From: an uncultured Eubacterium sp.
Lineage (GTDB): Bacteria; Bacillota; Clostridia; Oscillospirales; Acutalibacteraceae
Direction: 5' to 3'
Length of the DNA stretch: 64,000 bases
NCBI GenBank assembly: GCA_910584985.1
Contig: CAJUDJ010000001.1
Location: 1 to 64,000, forward strand
Both the position numbers and the translations under genes were made by a program. This document shows, piece by piece, positions 57,335 to 64,000 of this stretch. The stretch's first letter is position 1; every line of letters starts with the position of its first letter. The notes under the pieces were generated by a model that was not told the DNA's origin, made no database searches, and saw only the letters and a program-made list of their open reading frames with translations.

Positions 57335-57368
57335 ATTATAAACGGACGGAATTAAAAAATTTGTCGGT
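57335..57368 (-). promoter_or_regulatory. spoIIE promoter with a candidate Spo0A box
   Basis: TATAAT (57335-57340, minus strand) has no -35 at 17 nt. TTTGTCGGT (57360-57368, plus strand) matches seven of nine positions of the Spo0A box TTTGTCGAA and lies about 20 bp upstream of the -10, the arrangement of Spo0A-activated spoIIE promoters. Confidence 0.5.
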
Positions 57369-57416
57369 TTGCGAAACAAGGAATGTTCTGCCCTGCAAGG
57401 TGCACTGGCAAAGGGT

Positions 57417-57452
57417 AAAGCCTCGGAATACAAAAGTATTCCGAGGCTTTTG
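57417..57452. terminator. 15-bp perfect hairpin terminator
   Basis: AAAGCCTCGGAATAC pairs perfectly with GTATTCCGAGGCTTT around AAAA. It lies after the ABC remnant on the minus strand and upstream of spoIIE. Confidence 0.75.
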
Positions 57453-57510
57453 AATAAGTGGTTGCTTTCCAAATTTGTTATTCCTGTCTGTTTTCACTCT
57501 GAATTTATAT

Positions 57511-57801
57511 TTAAAAATAATACTGGCCTGTGCATTCCAGAGTTCTGTATATCTTCCGTTTAATTGCAGCAGTTCCTGATGTGAGCCTGTTTCAACAAGT
57601 CCGGCTCTGTCAAATACGGCAATTTTATCACAAAAAGCACAGCTTGATAATCTGTGAGAAATATAAATTGCCGTTTTGTTTTCAACAAACGAATTAAAGC
57701 GGCTGCAAAACCATTGCAGGAATGCGAAGGAAAAAGTATATAAGGCTTTTTCTGTCCCATTTGACCCAGTTGGTAATCATGTATTTTATATCGGCTTTCA
57801 T
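57511..57801 (-). pseudogene. ABC exporter remnant: N- and C-terminal ends fused by a large internal deletion
   Basis: The minus strand has CAGGAGAT before ATG 57801 and starts like an exporter subunit: MKADIKYMITNWVKWDRKSL, then IYFFLRIPAMVLQP. It then stops and passes, in another frame, into the end of an ABC ATPase: NKTAIYISHRLSSCAFCDKI (switch region), FDRAGLVETGSHQELLQLNG and RYTELWNAQA. About 450-500 codons between the first membrane helix and the ATPase H-loop are missing. One further base seems lost near the final codons, where AQxYYF-stop can be reconstructed. The region 57291-57873 otherwise contains only the hairpin and the spoIIE promoter. Confidence 0.82.
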
Positions 57802-57873
57802 TTTATATCTCCTGAAGAATGGATTATGTACGCCTTAGCTGAGATACGATAACGCAGCATCCTTCTGTTTTTA

Positions 57874-59379
57874 TTATACATCTTCCCCATCACTGTGTTT
57901 CTCAACAAGTGCGGCAAGAATGTTATCGTGTGTTTTTTTATCAAGCTCATATTTCAGCGTGGGAATAATTGAAATAATCATTCCGATAGCAGGCGGAACA
58001 GATATAAGCAGCCACATTGCCTTTGCATAATCGGGATAATCCGCCGCAAAATTTGCGCCGTTTTCAAGCGCAGCATTCATAGAGGCTATATTTACATCTG
58101 TATAGCCCACCGCAGCATAAACATATGCCGAAACGATGGAAGCAATGCCGGCCTGAAATTTTGTGATAAAACTCTGACCGCTGAAGAAAACACCGTCTGG
58201 CCGGAAGCCGTGATGATACTCCTCATAATCAATGCAGTCGGAAATCATAACGGACTGGCAAACACTTGAGCCGCCTAGACCCGCACCTGCGCCAAGCAGA
58301 AGAACACCCTCCACAATAACCCAGTGCAGCTTATCAAGCCCCGTGGGGTCAATAAGATAAACAACAAAGATAAGCGCCATCGGAACAGCCGAAAGCCCGC
58401 TGAAAAGATTATAAACGGTTTTTGTGTTGTATTTCTTTAAAAGTGCAGGGCAGATACCCATAGCAATAAACTGTCCGGCAAAAAGACCACCGGCAATAAT
58501 CAGAACAATCACCAGCTTATTTATATCCGTAAAGGCTGTGGTAAGATTGCCTTCGCAGTAATAATATGTAAACAGAGTCATTGCAACAATCATCATAAGC
58601 TGCATCGGCGAACGGAGTATTCCGCTTATAAGCACTCTTCTGAACGGAACGCAGTTCCACATCAGTGCAATGCTTTCCCTCATAGTTTTCGTTTCGGAGG
58701 ATACAGGAACCTTTTCCCTTGTGCCGATACCTGCAAACTGGAAAAGAACAGATGCAACGATAGTAAATCCGATTCCCACAATGATAAAGCCTGCCTGTGC
58801 ATCGCTTGCCTTGTCAAGCATTCCGTTTACAGCCTGGGAAACCGCAATAATTGAAATAACAACTGCGCCTGCTGCAATGGAGGCAATGATTCTTGCAAGG
58901 GAAATCAGCGTGGAACGGTCCTTTTCATCCTCGCTCATACGGCTGATAATGCCCCACAGAGGAATATCGCCCACTGTATAGCACATGCCCCACAAAATAT
59001 AAGAAATGGCGGCCCATGCAACAATAAAGGCCATTGCCGTGCTGTTGCCATCTGCCTTTGCAGTTGCATAATTTCCGTTTAAAAATGCAACACAGGTAAT
59101 GACACAGATAACAACAGGTGAAAAAATAAGATATGGGCGGCATTTGCCCCATTTGCTTTTTGTTTTATCCACAATAGAGCCCATTATCGGATCATTGATT
59201 GCATCCCATACGCGCGCAAGTGCAAAAATCCACCCCAGTGCAATTGCAGGAAGGCAAATTACATTCTGAAAATAATAATAAAGCCCTGTTGCAACAATAT
59301 TATAAATCATATTTTGCCCGAAAAGCCCTGTAAGGTACATATTGCGTTCTCTTCCTGAATAGGTTTTAACCTGTGCCAT
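57874..59379 (-). CDS. GPH-family sugar:cation symporter
   Basis: This 501-residue protein with about twelve membrane helices begins SGRERNMYLTGLFGQNMIYN and has the glycoside-pentoside-hexuronide symporter signature NDPIMGSIVDKTKSKWGKCR followed by PYLIFSPVV. It imports a sugar or glycoside with Na+ or H+; the substrate is unknown. No glycosidase is adjacent; the only one in the window is the GH27 enzyme 16 kb away. It has its own promoter. Confidence 0.9.
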   Translation of the reverse strand: MAQVKTYSGRERNMYLTGLFGQNMIYNIVATGLYYYFQNVICLPAIALGWIFALARVWDAINDPIMGSIVDKTKSKWGKCRPYLIFSPVVICVITCVAFLNGNYATAKADGNSTAMAFIVAWAAISYILWGMCYTVGDIPLWGIISRMSEDEKDRSTLISLARIIASIAAGAVVISIIAVSQAVNGMLDKASDAQAGFIIVGIGFTIVASVLFQFAGIGTREKVPVSSETKTMRESIALMWNCVPFRRVLISGILRSPMQLMMIVAMTLFTYYYCEGNLTTAFTDINKLVIVLIIAGGLFAGQFIAMGICPALLKKYNTKTVYNLFSGLSAVPMALIFVVYLIDPTGLDKLHWVIVEGVLLLGAGAGLGGSSVCQSVMISDCIDYEEYHHGFRPDGVFFSGQSFITKFQAGIASIVSAYVYAAVGYTDVNIASMNAALENGANFAADYPDYAKAMWLLISVPPAIGMIISIIPTLKYELDKKTHDNILAALVEKHSDGEDV

Positions 59380-59413
59380 AACATTCTCTCCCTTAAAATT
59401 TATTACACTTTAG

Positions 59414-59442
59414 ATTATAATGTAAGATATGGTATTAATCAA
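59414..59442 (-). promoter_or_regulatory. Promoter of the GPH symporter gene
   Basis: TTGATT (59437-59442) and TATAAT (59414-59419) on the minus strand are separated by 17 nt. Confidence 0.75.
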
Positions 59443-59499
59443 TATAAATTTTCATTAAAGCGCTGTATTTTTTAGCATTAATCACTAAAAAACCACAAA

Positions 59500-59535
59500 A
59501 AAGCAGGCAGATAAGATAAACATCCTATCTGCCTG
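59500..59535 (-). terminator. Terminator of the NSS-flavodiiron operon
   Basis: On the minus strand CAGGCAGATA pairs with TATCTGCCTG and is followed by CTTTTTTG. It lies about 25 bp after the flavodiiron stop. Confidence 0.85.
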
Positions 59536-59559
59536 TTCGGAACTTTATAAATATATCCG

Positions 59560-60720
59560 TCAATCTGCAAGAATTTCATCGGCAAGTGCTTCCATAGCAG
59601 GAATATCCGATGCCTTCATAACAGATTTAACCGTAACCTTATTTTCACAGACGGTTACATTTTTCATTGTTTCAAGAACGGAAACCATAGCCTTTGCGGC
59701 ACACGGAGCCCAGGAACCGTTTTCGGCAACAGCAACCTTTCGATTCTGATAAGCCTTGCTTTTCAGATGATGCAGGAATGCTTCCATCGGCGGAAATACG
59801 CCGCCGTCATAGCTTGCTGCAAGCAACACCATTTTTCCGTATTTGAATGCATCTTCAACAGCCTCTGCAATATCATCCCTTGATAAATCCGAAACTGCAA
59901 CCTTTTTACAGCCCTTCGCCTCCAGAATTTCCTTCATTTTAAGTGCTGCCTTTTCCGTGTTTCCGTGAATGGAAGCATATGCAACAAAAACACCTTCTGC
60001 TTCAACACGATAGGAGGACCATATATCATAAAGATTGATATAATATCCAAGATTTTCAGTTAAAATCGGTCCGTGGAGCGGGCAGATCTTCTGAATATCA
60101 AGTGCTGATGCTTTTTTAAGAAGCGTCTGCACCGGGCCGCCGTATTTGCCGACAATATTGAAATAATAGCGCCTTGCCTCGCATGCCCAGTCCTCATCAC
60201 AATCAAGCGCACCGAATTTTCCGAAGCCATCGGCAGAGAACAGCACCTTTTCACTGCTTTCATAAGTAACCATAACCTCCGGCCAATGCACCATGGGTGC
60301 CATAATAAAGGTAAGGGTATGACTTCCGAGAGAAAGTGTATCACCCTCCTTAACAGTAAGCTTTTCTACAGATGCATCCATATCAAAAAACTGCGGAAGC
60401 ATTGAAAAGGTTTTTGCATTGCCCACAAGCGTTACAGACGGATATTTTTCGGCAAGCTTCTGAATATTTGCGGCATGATCCGGCTCAAGATGAGAAATCA
60501 CAAGATAATCCGGTGCTTTACCATTTAGCTCTGTTTCAAGATTTTCAAACCATTCCTCTGTTTTTCTTGCATCAACCGTGTCCATAACGGCAATTTTTTC
60601 ATCAAGAATTACATAAGAATTATAGGAAATTCCGTTTGGCACGATATACTGGCTTTCAAACAGGTCAATATCCCTGTCATCAACGCCGATATATTTAATG
60701 CTGTCTGTTATTTTAATCAT
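59560..60720 (-). CDS. fprA: Flavodiiron protein (FprA-type oxygen/NO reductase)
   Basis: This 386-residue protein has an N-terminal diiron beta-lactamase-like domain with HLEPDHAANIQ (H77, E79, D81), MVHWPEVMVTY, the bridging aspartate in LFSADGFGKFG and CPLHGPIL, and a C-terminal flavodoxin domain (VFVAYASIHGNTEKAALKM, AENGSWAPCAA). It reduces O2 to water or NO to N2O and protects strict anaerobes. The electron donor, often rubredoxin, is not encoded here. It is 29 nt downstream of the NSS transporter gene and probably shares its transcript. Confidence 0.94.
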   Translation of the reverse strand: MIKITDSIKYIGVDDRDIDLFESQYIVPNGISYNSYVILDEKIAVMDTVDARKTEEWFENLETELNGKAPDYLVISHLEPDHAANIQKLAEKYPSVTLVGNAKTFSMLPQFFDMDASVEKLTVKEGDTLSLGSHTLTFIMAPMVHWPEVMVTYESSEKVLFSADGFGKFGALDCDEDWACEARRYYFNIVGKYGGPVQTLLKKASALDIQKICPLHGPILTENLGYYINLYDIWSSYRVEAEGVFVAYASIHGNTEKAALKMKEILEAKGCKKVAVSDLSRDDIAEAVEDAFKYGKMVLLAASYDGGVFPPMEAFLHHLKSKAYQNRKVAVAENGSWAPCAAKAMVSVLETMKNVTVCENKVTVKSVMKASDIPAMEALADEILAD

Positions 60721-60749
60721 TTTAATTATCCTCCGTTTTCAAAAATATA

Positions 60750-62105
60750 TCACAGTTTAACAATTCCCAGCGCATCCAGCACGGATGACACAAGAATAAT
60801 CAGAATGCAGATAGGTGCAATCCATTTAACCATTACGGTATAAAATTTCTTCATTCTGAATTTTCCGTTGAGCTCCACCTCATCAATAACGGTTTTCGGC
60901 TTAACGACGAAACCGATAACAATACAGGTCAGCATTCCCACAATCGGCATAAGCACACTGTTTGACATAAAATCAAGGAAATCAAGAATGCCGAAACCGA
61001 TAATTGTGATATTGCTGAGCACGCCAAAACCGAGAGAGCACAGAACACCGATTGCAACAGCATATAGAAACACGATTACCGTTGCTTTTTTTCTGCCGGT
61101 TTTATATTTATCGTCAATGCCGGCAACAATCGCTTCCATAACCGAAACTGCACTGGTTAAGGCTGCAAAAAATACAAGAATAAAGAACAGTGCACCAACA
61201 ACACTTCCAAACGGCATTTCATTGAATACCTTCGGAAGGGTTACAAACATAAGGCTTGGGCCTTTGCCGAGTGCATCCGCATCTCCGCCCGAATAGGCAA
61301 ACACGGCAGGCACAATCATCAGGCCGGCAAGAAAAGCGATAAGCGTGTCAAACATTTCAATCTGACGAACAGATTTTTCAATATTATCTTCTTTTCTGAC
61401 ATAAGAACCGTAGGTTATCATAATTCCCATGGCAAGGCTCATAGAGAAAAAAAGCTGCCCCAGCGCCGCCAGAATTGTTTTAATGCTCAAATTCGCAAAA
61501 TCGGGCTTAAGATAATAGGCCACGCCTGCACCTGCGCCTTTTCTGGTTAAAACAAAAACGGTAAGCCCGATTGTAAGAACAAGAAGCAGCGGCATAAGAA
61601 GCTTGCTGAATTTTTCAATGCCTTTATTTACACCGAGAAAAATAATGATTGCCACAAGCAGGGCAAAAATCAAAAAGAAAACTAGGGGTGAAACAGTTGA
61701 TGAGATAAAAGACGGAAAATAACTGTCATTCGCCGATTCCGATACAGCACCTGATAGCATCACCGCCCCGTATTTTGTTACCCAGCCGCCGATAACACAG
61801 TAATACGGCAGAATAAGCACCGGCACAAGTGTTGTAAGTTTTCCGAGCCATTTCCACTTTTTGTTCAGAGAGCCGAACGCCTCCATCGGGCTGAGCCTTG
61901 TTTTTCTTCCGATTGCAATTTCCGTAACCATAAGCGCAAAGCCGAAGGTTACTGCAAGAATAAGATAAGCAAGCAAAAAAATGCCGCCGCCGTATTTTGC
62001 GGCCAGATAAGGAAAGCGCCACAGGTTTCCGAGGCCTACGGCAGAGCTGGCAGCCGCAAATATAAAGCCGATGCTGCCGGTAAAATTACTTCTGTTTTTT
62101 TCCAT
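60750..62105 (-). CDS. Neurotransmitter:sodium symporter (NSS/SNF) family transporter
   Basis: This 451-residue protein with eleven to twelve membrane helices has the Na+/substrate motif AAASSAVGLGNLWRFPYLA at the N-terminus and GKGPSLMFVTLP plus FFAALTSAVSVMEAIVA in the later helices. Bacterial NSS proteins import amino acids with Na+; the substrate cannot be read. The start MEKNRSNFTG at 62105 has GAGG upstream; the longer open frame has no ribosome site. It heads the operon with fprA. Confidence 0.92.
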   Translation of the reverse strand: MEKNRSNFTGSIGFIFAAASSAVGLGNLWRFPYLAAKYGGGIFLLAYLILAVTFGFALMVTEIAIGRKTRLSPMEAFGSLNKKWKWLGKLTTLVPVLILPYYCVIGGWVTKYGAVMLSGAVSESANDSYFPSFISSTVSPLVFFLIFALLVAIIIFLGVNKGIEKFSKLLMPLLLVLTIGLTVFVLTRKGAGAGVAYYLKPDFANLSIKTILAALGQLFFSMSLAMGIMITYGSYVRKEDNIEKSVRQIEMFDTLIAFLAGLMIVPAVFAYSGGDADALGKGPSLMFVTLPKVFNEMPFGSVVGALFFILVFFAALTSAVSVMEAIVAGIDDKYKTGRKKATVIVFLYAVAIGVLCSLGFGVLSNITIIGFGILDFLDFMSNSVLMPIVGMLTCIVIGFVVKPKTVIDEVELNGKFRMKKFYTVMVKWIAPICILIILVSSVLDALGIVKL

Positions 62106-62145
62106 AACCAATCCTCTGTTTTGTTTCATATAAAATAACATTCTA

Positions 62146-62174
62146 TTTATAACAGTTTTATACAACTTTGTCAA
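62146..62174 (-). promoter_or_regulatory. Promoter of the NSS-fprA operon
   Basis: TTGACA (62169-62174) and TATAAA (62146-62151) on the minus strand are separated by 17 nt. Confidence 0.82.
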
Positions 62175-62237
62175 TGTTATGTGTTTTAATTTATAGTATT
62201 ATAACACTATTAAAGCAATAAATTTTGTATAAAACAC

Positions 62238-62266
62238 TTGACAAAACAACATTTCATTTCTAATCT
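62238..62266 (+). promoter_or_regulatory. Promoter of the degraded locus at 62.3 kb
   Basis: TTGACA (62238-62243) and TAATCT (62261-62266) are separated by 17 nt, 50 bp before the ATG at 62316. Confidence 0.6.
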
Positions 62267-62315
62267 GTTAAAATTGGATAAAACATCCTATTTTACAAAA
62301 AAAGAGATAATACAT

Positions 62316-63082
62316 ATGACAGAAAAGAATTATAAATACAGAACCAATCCAATGTTTTTAAGAAATCAGTTTGGGGCGGATATGCCAATTCTAAAAAGGT
62401 TTCTTTGCAGGATGATGAAAAAGAAAAGGATTTGATATTGCAAAAACAGACAGAGATACACATTTTAATTGCTTTGTTCATTTCTTTATTATATGATTAC
62501 AAATTTGAAGATGCAATGTTTTTCGGTGAACCCGGTGAAATCAAGTACACATATATTTTAGGTAAAAAAGGAGATTATTGGTTTGAAACAAAAATCGGAA
62601 ACATTGGTAAGGCCATAAGGGAAAGACATCATACTGATCATAATCGACCTGAGAAACATTCAAATCCACACAATCATGAAATAAATCTGATTGGTGAAAA
62701 CTGTCATCCATACCCAGGTTCACCTATTAATTATCCCGACAGAAAAACACCAAATTTTAAGCATCATATAATAAAAGGGAACCGTAAAATGAATATAATA
62801 CAAGTTACTATTGATAATAACAGAAATTTTAAAGCAAAGTATAATTTTAAAAACGCAATTAGCAGAAATTGTGAATTAGGTTTTGAATGGCAAGGTATTG
62901 AATATGGAATATTCCCTGCCGAAAATCATCAATAGCTTATTTGTTTATTGGGCGATGATAACAGTCAGGATGTTTATTATGACGATATTAATGATGTAAT
63001 GAATCATAAAATCGGTGATGACAAGTTAATTGACATCTGCACAAAATTCACTGTTATTGAAAGAAATTTTTGATAAAATAGC
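62316..63082 (+). pseudogene. Degraded, possibly chimeric hypothetical locus
   Basis: The first frame starts MTEKNYKYRTNPMFLRNQFG and ADMPILK, then breaks at a CTAAAAAGG run. The second frame continues VSLQDDEKEKDLILQKQTE, LLYDYKFEDAMFFGEPGE and KKGDYWFETKIGN, then a His/Asn/Pro-rich stretch and MNIIQVTIDNNRNFK, ISRNCELGFEWQGIEYG. It meets TAG at 62933 and continues in frame as LLGDDNSQDVYYDDINDVMN to 63082. The first 60 residues weakly resemble DUF4417 proteins; the later parts look like one or two other small proteins. A ribosome-like AAAGGGA before MNIIQ suggests a separate gene once started at 62789. No function can be given. Confidence 0.5.
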
Positions 63083-63139
63083 CATCATAATTTCCCTGTG
63101 TTTTCCGAATGATTATTTGAATTTATATATTCTGAATTA

Positions 63140-63168
63140 TTGACATTACAAAATAATGGTAGTAAAAT
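63140..63168 (+). promoter_or_regulatory. Promoter of ilvE
   Basis: TTGACA (63140-63145) and TAAAAT (63163-63168) are separated by 17 nt, giving a leader of only about 30 nt. Confidence 0.78.
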
Positions 63169-63204
63169 TAAACCATATATAAAAAGAGAAAGGAAGTTAT
63201 ATTT

Positions 63205-64000
63205 ATGGAAAAGAAAAATATAGACTGGTCCAATATAGGCTTCGGATATATGCCCACGGATTTCAGATTTGTTTCCGATTTTAAAGACGGAAAATGGGAT
63301 GACGGTGTTCTTACAGACGAAAACACCATTACAATGAGCGAATGTGCCTGTGTGCTTCAGTATGCGCAGACGATTTTTGAAGGCCTTAAAGCATATACAA
63401 CGGCAGACGGCAGAATTGTCTGCTTCCGCCCCGATTTGAATGCTGCACGCCTTGCAGATTCTGCCAAAAGGCTTCAGATGCCTGTTTTCCCCGAAGACCG
63501 ATTTATTGAGGCTGTTGAGAAGGTTGTTAAAGCCAATGCCGCATGGGTTCCCCCTTACGGTTCGGGTGCAACACTTTACATACGCCCGTTTATGTTCGGC
63601 TCAAATTCCGTTATAGGTGTTAAGCCCGCCGATGAATACCAGTTCAGAATGTTCTGCACGCCTGTAGGCCCTTATTTCAAAGGCGGAGCAAAGCCGATTA
63701 CAATCCGTGTATGCGATTATGACCGTGCAGCACCGCACGGCACAGGCCACATTAAGGCAGGTCTTAATTATGCAATGAGCCTTTATGCAATCGTTGATGC
63801 ACATAATCAGGGATACGATGAAAATATGTATCTCGATGCCGCCACCAGAACTTATGTTGAGGAAACAGGCGGTGCAAATTTCCTGTTTGTAACGAAGGAC
63901 GGCACAATTGTTACCCCAAAATCAGATTCCATTCTTCCGTCAATCACAAGGCGTTCCCTTTGCGTTGTTGCCGAGCAGATTCTGGGAATGAAGGTTGAAC
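63205..64000 (+). CDS. ilvE: Branched-chain amino acid aminotransferase IlvE (partial, C-terminus beyond the window)
   Basis: The frame runs to the right edge with 265 codons. The start MEKKNIDWSNIGFGYMPTDF is typical of the fold-type IV branched-chain aminotransferases, with LQYAQTIFEGLKAYTT, LYIRPFMFG and the PLP lysine in GHIKAGLNYAMSLYA, then EETGGANFLFV. It transfers the amino group between branched-chain amino acids and 2-oxoglutarate. The family has about 340-355 residues, so about 80-90 are missing. AAAGGAAG precedes the ATG. The leader is too short for a T-box. Confidence 0.94.
   Translation, partial: MEKKNIDWSNIGFGYMPTDFRFVSDFKDGKWDDGVLTDENTITMSECACVLQYAQTIFEGLKAYTTADGRIVCFRPDLNAARLADSAKRLQMPVFPEDRFIEAVEKVVKANAAWVPPYGSGATLYIRPFMFGSNSVIGVKPADEYQFRMFCTPVGPYFKGGAKPITIRVCDYDRAAPHGTGHIKAGLNYAMSLYAIVDAHNQGYDENMYLDAATRTYVEETGGANFLFVTKDGTIVTPKSDSILPSITRRSLCVVAEQILGMKVE

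Noticed and set aside
63169..63204. T-box leader before ilvE
   Set aside because: The leader from the consensus promoter is about 30 nt, far too short.
1..64000. tRNA, rRNA and CRISPR arrays
   Set aside because: No cloverleaf-like GGTTCGA motifs, rRNA segments or regularly spaced repeats were noticed on reading; short ones could still be missed.

Overview
The window comes from a spore-forming, strictly anaerobic Clostridia-type Firmicute, probably a gut organism. Evidence: yqfC/yqfD, ylbJ and spoIIE; a trimeric NAD-linked [FeFe] hydrogenase; glycyl-radical enzymes (NrdD, PflB) with their radical-SAM activases; a flavodiiron oxygen reductase; transketolase encoded as two half genes; sigma-A promoters of TTGACA-17-TATAAT type; and ribosome binding sites of GGAGG or GGTGAT type. 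No tRNA, rRNA, CRISPR array or complete insertion sequence was seen.

Layout. 1-2 kb: divergent sporulation genes. 2.2-6.3 kb: hydCBA operon. 6.5-7.0 kb: broken acetyltransferase. 7.2-8.9 kb: NifU-like scaffold plus GGGtGRT protein, a conserved anaerobe pair of unknown role. 9-12.3 kb: PI-PLC-like enzyme, a CehA/McbA-like metallohydrolase split into two overlapping genes, and a C39-like peptidase. 12.5-21.5 kb: nrdDG and pflB/pflA, with an accessory block (zinc-ribbon membrane protein, XRE repressor with palindromic operator, RAYT transposase remnant) between pflB and pflA. 21.5-24.5 kb: thiamine/HMP ABC uptake operon behind a divergent TPP-type riboswitch. 24.6-25.5 kb: two decayed genes. 25.6-36.6 kb: two HAD phosphatases, split transketolase, class B sortase, MarR-controlled heterodimeric ABC exporter, rsmA, MATE exporter. 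36.7-42.0 kb: accessory block with GNAT, DUF3795, APH-like kinase, a type II restriction-modification pair and a GH27 alpha-galactosidase. 42.1-50.2 kb: PHP phosphatase, maf, U32 peptidase, zapA, mgtE, two envelope proteins of unknown role and rpe. 50.7-64 kb: ABC-F ATPase, nucleotide pyrophosphohydrolase, broken LMW phosphatase, glmS, spoIIE, ABC transporter remnant, GPH symporter, flavodiiron protein, NSS transporter, a degraded locus and the start of ilvE.

The most unusual signal is a structured 5' leader of about 125-170 nt present three times on the minus strand (12.3, 37.2 and 40.6 kb), each time ending exactly at the start codon of an accessory gene (C39 peptidase, GNAT, restriction endonuclease). 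The copies differ in sequence but keep the same helices through compensatory changes, and one helix sequesters the Shine-Dalgarno sequence. Two copies flank the restriction-modification segment as direct repeats. A 24-nt stretch like the 3' end of this element also precedes glmS. Other notable points are a TPP-type aptamer with a conserved pyrimidine arm but an altered pyrophosphate arm, tandem NrdR boxes 42 bp apart, an apparent AUA start codon on the MATE gene, and concentration of frameshifts, stops and internal deletions in accessory genes while core genes are intact.
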